In this document: piece after piece, positions 33,245-42,535 of the stretch
How the letters are laid out: the number at the start of each line of letters is the position of its first letter
Numbering within the stretch: the stretch's first letter is position 1
Assembly (NCBI GenBank): GCA_002081555.1
Contig: MZNV01002460.1
Span: 1 to 42,535, forward strand
Reading direction: 5' to 3'
From: Protostelium mycophagum
Lineage: Eukaryota; Evosea; Variosea; Protosteliida; Protosteliaceae
Length of the DNA stretch: 42,535 nt
Translations under genes and position numbers: made by a program
The notes under the pieces: model-generated
Database searches by the model: none
What the model saw: the letters and a program-made list of their open reading frames with translations, nothing else
Told to the model about the DNA's origin: nothing

Positions 33245-36200
33245 TTACCTTCCGGTTAAAATAGATTCTGTCGAGTCTACAACCATTTGAATTTTAGAAA
33301 AGGCGGGAAGAAATTCCTCAGGTAAGATGTCTTTGAGATGATCGTAATGTTCAGAAAAGGCGAGGAAAATTCTTGGATTGTTGTTGATGAAAGACTGTCT
33401 CGATCAGATGTCGTGTGATGACGTCAGACTTACCGAGAAGGTGTTCAGATCTTTCTTTGAATTTTCTTGGAATATTTCAATCAGACCTAGAAATTATTTG
33501 ATTTTTGTATGGTGCTTCAACACAAGGAAAAAATTCTTTTATTTGTAGATCTACAGAAGTGTAGTTGAATGATCTTTATGTATGTTTTGGATGTTTTGTG
33601 GTCAATCTACAACACCAAACTCTACACTTGTACATTTAAACTGCGGTTCTGGGGCAACAAAAATCCCGCAACAGAAGAATAAAATCAATTTTTTTCACCT
33701 CTACAAATGTATGTGACCAAGGTGACATTGCCCCAAAAAGTCCTATGCTTCACTTGGTTCATTTTCCCGCCAAAATCCGCCAGTCTCTCCGAAATCTATG
33801 CGAAATTTCACTCTTTACTTCTCAAAGTTTTGCGAATCTCACCTTCTTTTTCCCGCCAAAAAGATGCTTCGGGGGAATATTTTTGATGGCACAGAAGAAT
33901 CTTTCGAAAATGATGGCGATTTTCCTGGAATTTTCCGTGGCTCTTGTGACGTCATTCAACAATGTCATGACCCAGGCGGGGTCCGAGGGTAGTGCGCGGG
34001 AAGATGACAGCCATTGTAGATGAGACAGTATTGGCGCGAAAGTTGAAGCATCACACTGTGAAACATTGAAAAATTGGGAAGCAAATAATTCTCCATCACG
34101 AGTTCGGGAAGCACGAAAAGCTCCACAAAACAATATTATTTTTTTGTTGAAAATTTCACAAAAGTGGATTTTTTTATAAAAATTTTTAACAGAAATAAGA
34201 CGAAAAAATCCTCACCGTGGCTTCACATAACATTCGGATGATTTTGATACACAACGAGATGGGACTGTCTTCCTTACGTACGTAACTGTCAAAAATGTCA
34301 TTCTGACATTGTCACAACCCCAACTGTTGTAGACCTACTTGATTATTTGTCTGTGTAAATAATCCTCTTTTTCTGAATTTGACAGAAATTCTGAAGTGAA
34401 GTTCATTTCCCACCCCAAAAACTCTTCCAAAGTGGGCGGAGGTAACTGAAATTTCGCTGAGATTTCGTGAAAAAATCGTGTAACTTTTTATAATTTGTCG
34501 ATCTACAACGAAATACCTTGATGACGCTAGAGTGTTCCTGGAACGACAAAATCACATTGAAAAACTCCACATTTCTCTCGGGATGTGCAGCGTCATTGAT
34601 GACGTGGCTTCTCAAAGAATTGAAACGGTTGTACAGCCAATGCAAACGTCTCAATGCTATTTCTGGGATAAACACTTATTTTTTTCAGTGATATTCTTTC
34701 AGAGATTTTTATCTTTGGAAATTATTGATATTTGCGTGGATCTTTTATCAGTAACCAATGGCAACTGCAAAGGCATCTTGCGACTACAACGCGCCAGAAT
34801 TATTTGTGCTACTGCCTGAACCGGGTTTTGCCACAATAAAAATAAATGACCTCACCGGATCTACAACCAGCCACGTCCTCCTTCGTACGTAAACTGTCAA
34901 ACGACATGTCTTCGTTCTTCAGAACGATCATCTGTGAAAAAGAGAGGGCCAATGTACATACGTAACTTCCCAGAACGGAAAAAGCCGAACCAGCCGTTTC
35001 CGCAGTAGATATTTCAGTTCCCTCGAGGACCTGGGTTCGATCACTACCGACGGTCGATTTTTTTATCACCTGCCAGAGGAGGTCACTCTGTCGGGACTTT
35101 GTCAGTCTTGTTGACAGGCGCGGTATGTAGGTCTCAATGTCTGAAGATGGAAAGGATAATAATGATGCTAAAAATAAAAGGAGCGATTGTAGTAGATGGT
35201 GGCTGTCTTTGTTTCTGTAAACAATCATAAAAAGACCTCAGAGAATTATTCCATCTACAATTATATCTACAACTAGAAATAGTCGTGAAAATAAAGATAA
35301 AAAGTAATTTCTTTAATCTCCAGCATGGCTGTCATTTGAATTTTGTGTATTTTCCCGAAAGATAATTTCTGCTGCAGAATCTTCGACGAAAATTCACCTC
35401 TTGGCCTCGTCTATGTGACCTCTTAATAATACGAATAATGACGTCATCATCTGATCATCATCTACAACGCAACACAAGGGTAAACTGATCAGTGATGCTG
35501 GAAGCTAAATTCATTGAGCCGAATTTTGTATTTAATTTAAAATATTTCCTACAAAAAAATTGTAATTTTTCCATCAACTTTAATTCTGTTGAAGAGACAT
35601 CTTCGATATGTATCATTATGACATCACAGCACGTCGCCACAGCAACGGATCGGAATTGTCAAGTCTAAAAATAGATCATCACCTCTACAATGAAAGAGGA
35701 AGAGGCATTGTATATGTACACGCATGATGTATAAAATGTCGATATCACCGACTCGCATGTCTCCCCCCACACGACCGCATTCTGAAATTTCGTCGGAATT
35801 TCATGATTTTGAGCATCTACAACGCACCTTGGTCGATTGCTCCCGCATCATCAATTCGACTTTTCGAACGCAACTTTTCGCGGAAATTTCGTTTCTATCC
35901 TTGATAGAATCCGAGAAATTTCGGAGTTGATGTGTCAATTTTTCAGCTTCAGTTGCAGGTCTGCCTTTGTTAATGTCATCTTTTTATTGTGAAATTTCAA
36001 TGAAATTTCGAATTATCGTTGTAGATCGTCAAACTTTTCGCAAATGATGAGACGGTTATCCCATAATATGATTGAGAATTCTGTTTACTTACTTTGTGAT
36101 TGTTGTATGATGAGCCGCCAAAATTTCCTCCGGGATAAGTCCTTGCTTTATCATTTCCTAAAATCCGTTCATCTACAACGAGACAGAAAATCCGCTCTTC

Positions 36201-38625
36201 AGATTTCTACAACGACGACTCCGAAATCTCATCGAAATTTCACCTGCACAAAAGCTTTCGAATTTTCGTTTCTTTCTCTTAGAAGCGCGGGAAGATAAGA
36301 TTTTTGAAAAGTGACTTTTCGTAACGCGGCCCGCTTCAGTAATTTTTCCGGTAATTTTCCGGTGGCGTTGTAGTCGTCGATATCCTCTTGTATCGCCTGC
36401 TCACTTCCATCTTTTGTTATGTCCTAATTTCGGTCAATTTTTGTATTTTTTGTGCGAAAATAAACTGTCGTTGTAGATCACCTGTTTTCCCGCCAAATGT
36501 TTCCGTATCTGTTGAAGATAGTCGACCGATCCAGGGATGTCCCATTTGTTTGAGACGCGTAGATCCTCGCGAAGACATTCGTCATCACTTTGAGATATCA
36601 GATGTGACATTGTTTTGAGAGTCTGTGGGTGGTGAGGGGTGAATATGTTTCAAAAAAATAAAACTCACCAGTGAGTTCTGCTTCTTGCCGTGTTTCCCCG
36701 CCAAAAGACAGTTCTGGAAATTTCAGTGAATCTTCCTATCTACAACGATGTAGACTCACCATTAACCAAGTAGAGTACGAATTATTTTTTGAATTTAAAG
36801 GCAAAGACAACCGAGCGAAATTGATGCAAGCTGACGATTATTAAATTTCAAATAAAAACACTGACTTTGGAAGATATCTTTAAGTAACGAAAAATCACGG
36901 TAACTATCGTGAAGAACACGTTTAGGTAATTGAAAAACTCACTCAATAGAAAGGAATCGTCTTGCTGTGAGATGGCGTCATTTGTAAACACAACAACAGA
37001 AGGATAAAATTCCAAGCTCGATTTCAACCAGTACAAAAGGGGCGTAAGTAACTCCCAGTTACACTGTTGTAGATGAGATCATATTCGGAAATTTTCGTGA
37101 AATTTCACCTGTTGATTTCTGACCGCCTCCTCGATTGAAGAGATGATCGAGGACTCGGAAATTGATGACGTAATTATACGTAATAACGGCTCAACTACAC
37201 TTGACTTCTCCATCAATTTTGAGTGTTCGCCTGAAAAACATTTAATTCCAGATTTTAACCACCTTTTAACTTGAAAAAATTCAGAACAAAATGATCTGGA
37301 ATTCCAAGAAACTTTATTTTTAGAAATTTCAAAGGGATAGTTGTAGATGAAGACTGACCGAATATTGAAGTTTCGGTGGAATTTCGCATATCTTTTCCTC
37401 TCAAAATAGACTCAAACTGCCTGCGGATGAAGATTTTTCCCGCCTCATTATGCACTTGATTTTTTCCTAAATTTAGCATTGTACAATATTCATCCACGTC
37501 ATCACTATCCATATCAGAATCTTCCAGGAAATTTCATGGAAAACTTGATGAAATTTCGAGTATTTCTCACGCTGTATCAAATGTGAAGATGTCATGCTTT
37601 TGGCAAATACATTTTAATGATGATTCTGATCTCTTGTACATCTCAATGTCGACATTTCCGGCGTATGTCGACACCAGCACCCCGAGAATCTCTGTAAAAT
37701 CTCAATGAGAATTCAGTGAAAATTCGATGTAGATCATGTTGTGGCGCCAGACACTTTCTTTTGTGTTGGCATCTGTTAACAGAGCGTCTTAAATATTCGG
37801 TCCGCTTGTGAACGACTCGAGGAACTCGATCGAGCCGTCGTATCGTTGGACCGTCATATTTCCATGAATTTTCGTGGAAATATAGAAGAAAGTTCACATG
37901 ATCATGGAGACATCACCTTTGAAGATGGAAAAATCTTCGTCCGTCTTTGTGTTGTCTTTTTGAGCTCGCAGTGTTTCTCTCAACTGCTGGCAAGTCCGTG
38001 CCATCTGTATATCAGAAAATAAGGCTTCGAAGGCACCTCTAAAGTGTTTGAGTGTCGGTTGTTGGTGATCATGAAATGCACTATTTAAGAGGCTTCAAAC
38101 ATGTAAAGCCAAAAAGATGTTTTTCATGGTGCACGTTTTTTGGGTGTTGTTGTGAAGAAACATCTGATGATCTCACTTCTCATCGATTAAACCGAGCTTA
38201 TAGATCTTCCAGAATCTGTATGTATTCATCTTTTGAACTGTTTGGGCGAGATCGGCTGACAATTTCTGTCTATGAAGCAGGTGCTTTTCCTCAAAGTGTC
38301 GTATGATTGTGATCAGTCCGTCTATCTCCTCCTGTTTTCCTTCCTGTTAACCAAGTTAATATGATCAGAAAAAGTATGGAGAAAAATTCACCTCTATAGT
38401 TTGTGTGATAATGTTGGCAAGAACAAACGCTACATCGATCCCTAATCGAGCTTGTTGCTCAACAAACAGTTTGATCGTTTGATTTCCTTCCTTCTTCCTC
38501 TTGAAATCGATCATTATCGACCTCTTTTCGAGCTCGTCACCAGTGAAGGAGGCATCGATGATGTCCACTATTGCTTGTGGAGAATAATCAACATCTTTTT
38601 CGGTCTTCCTCCTCTTCACAGACAT
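33245..38625 (-). CDS. FANCA: Fanconi anaemia group A protein homologue (FANCA)
   Basis: FANCA is a scaffold of the Fanconi core complex, which promotes FANCD2-FANCI ubiquitination in DNA-crosslink repair. The start at 38625 gives MSVKRRKTEKDVDYSPQAIV. Spliced exons align in order with animal FANCA as I know it. QQARLGIDVAFVLANII fits its QASRLGVPVGILSARMV. TYRFWKIYKLGLIDEKGAFE fits its ELWKIQ...HVQGIVSLQE region. SVDYLQQIRKHLAGKQ fits LLTDYISLAKTRLADLK. KLLKRAALRKVTFQKSYLPALL fits the SIFRRPYYVSHFLPALL stretch. EKLTHQLRNFSDSIKDRNEI fits [22 protein letters not shown]. Downstream exons are all-helical and weaker. The last clear exon ends MVVDSTESILTGR and TAA (33245-33247). If AGGTAATC is used as a donor, the gene ends instead at 33136. 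More than twenty introns are present, dense in the recurrent motifs. Confidence 0.8.
36898..36924 (-). repeat. Dispersed hairpin element, FANCA intron copy
   Basis: On the minus strand it reads AACGTGTTCTTCACG then ATAGTTACCG, i.e. the core followed by a GGTAACTAT-type arm. It lies in a FANCA intron. Confidence 0.45.
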
Positions 38626-38764
38626 GAGATCAAAAAAAAATAATAAAAAATCATATTTTCATCTACAAAGGTCTGTTCGCTGAACAGGAATTTTCGGTGC
38701 ATAAAAAAGCAAGGAAGAAGCAACGACAACAGCCCATCCAAAAGACAAAGAATAAGACAGGAAG
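38626..38764. promoter_or_regulatory. 139-bp divergent promoter, FANCA / unknown gene
   Basis: This gap between two divergent start codons contains an A-rich run next to the FANCA ATG and one ATCTACAA octamer at about 38660. No E2F-like site is seen. Confidence 0.5.
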
Positions 38765-39938
38765 ATGCACATCGAAAAGCAAGAAGCACTCGCGGTCGAA
38801 ACGTTGATCAAGAATGGGGTGTTTAATCAACTCCACATAGTTGCAAAAGGAGCTGCTTTCTCCTTAGATATCAACACGGCTGGTACCTCTCTCTTCAACA
38901 CTCAATTAAATATAGAGTTGGTGTATGACATATCTCAAAAGCCAGTCATTCGGACGTCCTCTGTAATCGATACGACCGTGCATATATTGTCAAACTCTGG
39001 GAACAAAGCCAAGATTGAAGTCAAAATTCACGTCTTGTCTTCACAACACGAGGGATCTAACTTCTCCGTGAGATTATGGTTCAAAGACCAGCATGATACA
39101 GTTCAAGAGGCCTATTCATCACCCATTCGAGTAAGACATCCCATCCTTCCATCTTTATTGAGATCTGAACTCAAATCCAGGTCGTCTCCAAGAAAGCACA
39201 AGCCAAGAAGATCGCAGAGAAATCCAATGAGGTCTTCGCACCCACACCCAAAACTACAGTTGTCATACCAGAAGACCGACCTATAAACAGAAATACAGAA
39301 CCACTCCTCTCCAATCGACCCACAACTAGAAAGACAGAACCTCTCTCTACACCAGATGTCGGCCTCCTGTTGGCAAAGATCGACCAGTTGGAAGCACAGA
39401 CGGCTGATCTCGTATCTTCTGTGAGATCATCAGAAGAACAAAACTCCCAGCTCGTGTCGGCCCTCTCCTTCCTCCATCCGGAGATCAAGAATCTGAACAC
39501 CCATAATGGAACCCATACAGCACAGAAAGAAGATAAACCCGTCGCCAATCTGAAGAGAGCTTACGACAACTTCATGTCCGCCATCCGAGAGATCTCTGAA
39601 GAGGAGAGACCCTCCAAGATCAGAAAGCTGGTCAAACACGCCACCAATGAGGACGTCGAGATCACCGACATCTTTTACAACGTGTTCTCTTCTGCCCTGC
39701 AGTACAGTCCGAACGATTTCCTCTTATCTCCCTCTCATTGGTCCCAACCTTCAGAGGAACTCAACCTCTACGATGACGTGGACTCTGATATATTGTGCAG
39801 CGAGACACTCGACCCTCTGACAGATTACGACGAAGACACAAAACAAACACCTGTAAGTGCTTTTTCACGAGCCTAAACGCGTGCTGATTTTTATAGGAGG
39901 AACTTATACAGATGCTTACCGTCCAGAGCCGACCTTAA
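38765..39938 (+). CDS. Unidentified protein: beta-rich N-terminal domain plus coiled coil
   Basis: The start at 38765 gives MHIEKQEALAVETLIKNGVF. The first 120 residues are beta-rich, with IKIHVLSSQHE-like strands (actual VKIHVLSSQHEGSNFSVRLW) and the motif YSSPIRVVSKKAQAKK across a 53-nt intron. I faintly recall this pattern from amoebozoan CudA/Rel-like DNA-binding proteins, but I cannot confirm it. A basic Pro/Thr linker follows, then a predicted coiled coil (LLAKIDQLEAQTADLVSSVR), a charged part (KRAYDNFMSAIREISEEERP) and an acidic end (DDVDSDILCSETL). After the intron near 39853 the frame reads EELIQMLTVQSRP and TAA (39936-39938). Possible further exons reach a TAA at 40131 (RWRQQKAPDLALLR). 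A role in transcription is speculation. The gene itself is well supported by a long open exon and clean splice sites. Confidence 0.6.
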
Positions 39939-40131
39939 CACGCCAAGGTGAGATATTCTACCACATTTTATCACTTGGTCTCCTTGCCGGACGTCTTTCG
40001 CACCCCCGGCAGGGCAGGGAGCACCTCACTCACTCTTTCAACGTGAGTAGAATCCTTTCACTTGGAATTATTCTGATTTTCTGCAGAGATGGAGGCAACA
40101 GAAAGCCCCAGACTTGGCGCTGTTGAGGTAA

Positions 40132-40681
40132 AATGATTCACGCTGTTCGACGATATATCAGCATATAAAAGAATTGTATAGTAGATATTTTTGAAGAATA
40201 TTTTTTGCCTGGTCGTTTTATTTTCACAGTCGAGATTTATTTTACATCACCACTGATACGTTTGTCTTCTCTGTGAATGAGCCAGTCCTGGGGAACATCT
40301 TGAATAAAATGGAGCTTTTTGAACTACTTCTTTTGGCCAAGCCCGCGGGCTCACCCACTCTCTTTCAAAAGGCGACAACACTTGGGCTCCTCCTTGCTGT
40401 ACATAATCACCGAGTTGTAGTGGTACCTCAGGGCAAAGACAGATCTAACCTTTCACAACATGACACGGCCACATCAGCACGTCTAAATCTTACCAACCTA
40501 CTCAGTTTCCATGCTTCTGCAAAAACTTTGAATCCAGAAGCACGATACCGTGGAAATTTGACACCGGAATGTCAATCTGACACCTTTCGTCCACACAAGA
40601 CGCATCGGGTTTTCCACGAAACAGAGCATTCTTGGTCGTATTGAGTTCACATTTTCCAAACCGCAGCCAAACAACCACCAA
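40132..40681. other. Intergenic region with a doubtful open frame
   Basis: The main content is an open frame at 40273-40644 (123 codons) without a family match or splice context. Its composition looks random and an opposite-strand frame overlaps it. A GCCCGCGGGC palindrome lies at about 40341. I see no RNA gene. Confidence 0.4.
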
Positions 40682-41863
40682 ATGGAAGACAGTTGCGAAT
40701 ATTTGCTTCAATTATTGAAAGACACCACCGTCAGGTGGATTTTATATCGCTGAAATATCGCTGAAATTTGTGTACAGTGGGGTGAACCAGGTGAAAACAG
40801 GCACACAATGCGTTCTGCAATCTACAACGAGAGTAGAAAGAGTGAAGGCCAAAGCTGTCGACGACAATGACATCATCGGACACTTGCAATTGCTACCATT
40901 AGAGCTGGTCGATCACATTATGACATTCTTAGATTACAAATCGGTGTGTCGACTGAGCACAGTCAGCCGCTGGTTCAATTACCGCCTCGACATGGATTTT
41001 TTTGTGAGTCTCTCTCATGTTGAAAGATGCTAAACTGTACAGTGGAAGCCCCTTTTTAAGATTGAATTCTCCAATACAATTCTGAGAACGCAGAAATACG
41101 ATTGGAAAGACGAGTTTATTTTTAGTTGGGCCTGGGATAGTAAGATATTTGTAGTATTCACCACGACATGACGTAACATGGGTGTAGATGAGTGGAATCA
41201 CGATCGAAAATCAGAGAACATCACCATCTTGGATGATCATCGCATCACGATTGACAAAGGTTACGAGTGGTCTACCATTCAGGTCGGCAGGCGCAGCACG
41301 AAGGAGATGCAAAGAAACACGTGGCATTTTAAGATTTTGGAGACAGTCGGGCTGATGATCGGCATGGCCGAAGAGAGTTGGACTTTTAATGATTCCTACC
41401 CAGGGACAGGGTAAGTGTACGCATTCATGTCAGTTTTATTTGACACATGACAGGTACTATGGATGTACGGCAAGGGAACCCACTCAAGAAGAGCCCACAA
41501 ACAAGCGAATGAACCAAAAAGTGTTTTCAATGGCATATTATGAGGTGAACTTTCATTCTACATTTATTGTATGATTTAATTTTTTCAGGTTTTTCAGAAG
41601 GGAGAAGTTGTCAGCATGTTCTTAGACGACGCTATTGGCCGCTTAGAGTTCCTGAGAAGTGGACAATCAAAGGGAGTGATTCACTACACTCCGGCATCTT
41701 TTCTCCCGCTTGTCCCAATATGCGCACTCTGTGGTCCTTGTTCTGCAGTCCAGATAGTCAAAGCAGTAAGTCGATTCATGATATGAAGATTGAGACCTGA
41801 CAGGGCAATGACAAGACGGAGGAAGAGAGGCCTGCCCTGGCGCAGTCAAGAAATCCTGAATAA
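40682..41863 (+). CDS. F-box protein with C-terminal SPRY/B30.2-like domain
   Basis: This is a likely SCF ubiquitin-ligase adaptor: the F-box binds Skp1 and the SPRY domain binds a substrate. A first exon from 40682 (MEDSCEYLLQLLKDTTV) joins through a CAG/GTGGAT donor at 40734 to an exon carrying the F-box LQLLPLELVDHIMTFLDYKS and VCRLSTVSRWFNYRL. After short introns the SPRY part reads ITILDDHRITIDKGYEWSTI, TWHFKILETVGLMIGMAEES, YYGCTAREP, FSMAYYEVFQKGEVVSMFLD, and GRLEFLRSGQSKGVIHYTPA. The last is the classic low-height G-x-L-x-F-x-x-x-G-x-S-x-G-V strand pair. The final exon is GNDKTEEERPALAQSRNPE, TAA at 41861-41863, and the stop overlaps an AATAAA. Without the first intron, a start would need GTG at 40770, so the spliced model is preferred. 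Confidence 0.82.
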
Positions 41864-41900
41864 ATCTATTTTAAATTTATTTCTTGTTGTGTAGTGATTA

Positions 41901-42044
41901 TTTCATTTCATCAACTTTTAATAAGAAACATGTATAAGCAGAACATGGTCCCAACTCCCAAGATAGCACGTAACTCTGATGGTGTTTCATTTCATCAACT
42001 TTTAATAAGAAACATGTATAAAGCAGGTCCCAACTCCCAAGAGA
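41901..42044. repeat. 84-bp-period direct repeat
   Basis: TTTCATTTCATCAACTTTTA and the following AATAAGAAACATGTATAA occur at 41901 and again at 41985. Both are followed by a GTCCCAACTCCCAAGA stretch with small differences between copies. The spacer of the first copy contains a 23-bp word (41962-41984) that recurs at 42333-42355. Confidence 0.8.
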
Positions 42045-42535
42045 AAAGTCTTCATTCATTTTTTTTGGCCATTGCAGAACTCATAGGGCACCAAACAAGA
42101 TGCTGAAAGTCATGATGAACACCTTCTTGAATGAGAATGTTGACTTCTCGTTTTTTCTGCTTTTATGTGCCCGGATGTTACGCTTTGTACACGATTATTT
42201 TATTAGTATAGAGTTGTACCACAGAAAGTCTCTCGCTGATTTTCAATGATGAGAGCGCATTTCCCACGCTTAAGTCTGTGACTTGCTCTGGCTGGTGGCG
42301 GCAAATTGTATTTTATTCTTTGTAAGTTCGGTGATAGCACGTAACTCTGATGGTGGTGGCACGTTAACTTGGCGATGGCACACAATGGCAATGGGGCTAA
42401 TCATGCAGGGATTTCTGTAATAAACGAATATTTAAAGTGGTAATTTTATTATATTCTATTGCCCGAGTTCTGGCTTGGTTCTCGTTCAAAATTGCTGCGG
42501 ATGTACAAGATCTACTTCGCTCTGAGCTGAATGCT
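42045..42535. other. Right flank, no gene recognised
   Basis: The segment is AT-rich with a few short open frames and no family resemblance. It carries the second copy of the 23-bp word GATAGCACGTAACTCTGATG(GTG) at 42333-42355 and a GATGGTGGTGGCACG stretch. Confidence 0.45.

Noticed and set aside
35020-35070. GGGTTCGATCAC followed by a T-run, resembling a tRNA T-arm with pol III terminator
   Set aside because: The flanking bases do not form a T-stem, no acceptor arm pairs upstream, and the opposite strand is an open FANCA exon.
38052-38306. Plus-strand open frame MSVVGDHEMHYLRG...
   Set aside because: It lies opposite FANCA exon 2 and its intron; the minus-strand exon aligns with FANCA.
40273-40644. 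A 123-codon plus-strand open frame
   Set aside because: No domain, no splice context, random-looking composition and an overlapping opposite frame. It is mentioned only as intergenic content.
40770-41033. GTG start for the F-box protein
   Set aside because: A spliced model with an ATG at 40682 and a CAG/GTGGAT donor gives the same frame and is more natural in a eukaryote.

Overview
The window looks like nuclear DNA of a unicellular eukaryote. Genes lie on both strands, very close together, and are cut by many short GT-AG introns, mostly 36-120 nt. The content mixes a ciliary transport gene (IFT122), a plant-style LRR receptor kinase, a plant/bacterial-type AsnRS, a Fanconi core-complex protein (FANCA) and an F-box/SPRY protein. 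Together with the intron style this fits an amoebozoan, perhaps a flagellate protosteloid amoeba. That placement is inference from content only.

Layout. 1-1394: no recognisable gene, with a 166-bp tandem duplication. 1395-6396 (+): IFT122, an IFT-A subunit. 6442-8747 (-): asparaginyl-tRNA synthetase. 9356-14881 (+): LRR receptor kinase. 15190-16503 (-): eIF4A. 16907-18219 (-): SEH1, sharing a 92-bp divergent promoter with 18312-23289 (+), the condensin subunit CAP-D2. 23384-24726 (-): RluA-family pseudouridine synthase, divergent from 24867-27807 (+), a peroxisomal acyl-CoA ligase ending in SKL. 27894-29474 (-): proline-rich protein with a WASP-type GTPase-binding segment. 29520-29740: structured, unassigned block. 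29795-32793 (-): TPR protein with a Clu-like motif. 32915-33032 (-): a single 5S rRNA gene with a pol III terminator. 33245-38625 (-): FANCA. 38765-39938 (+): unidentified protein with a beta-rich N-terminal domain and coiled coil. 40682-41863 (+): F-box/SPRY protein. The last 670 bases hold short repeats and no clear gene.

Most genes are independent housekeeping genes: translation (AsnRS, eIF4A, 5S), nucleus and chromosomes (SEH1, CAP-D2, FANCA), cilium (IFT122), lipid metabolism (ligase) and signalling (receptor kinase, GBD protein, F-box). Several share short divergent promoters.

The most unusual signal is in the introns. A few short motifs recur far above chance: TTGTAGAT in both orientations, the palindromes GAAATTTC and TGACGTCA, the E2F-like TTTCCCGCC, and a dispersed hairpin family built around ACGTGTT. 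One intron holds a 72-bp stem-loop with perfect 14-bp inverted repeats. All exon joins were made by eye from splice signals and family similarity, so CDS ends are firm only where a start or stop is described. All motif counts are manual.
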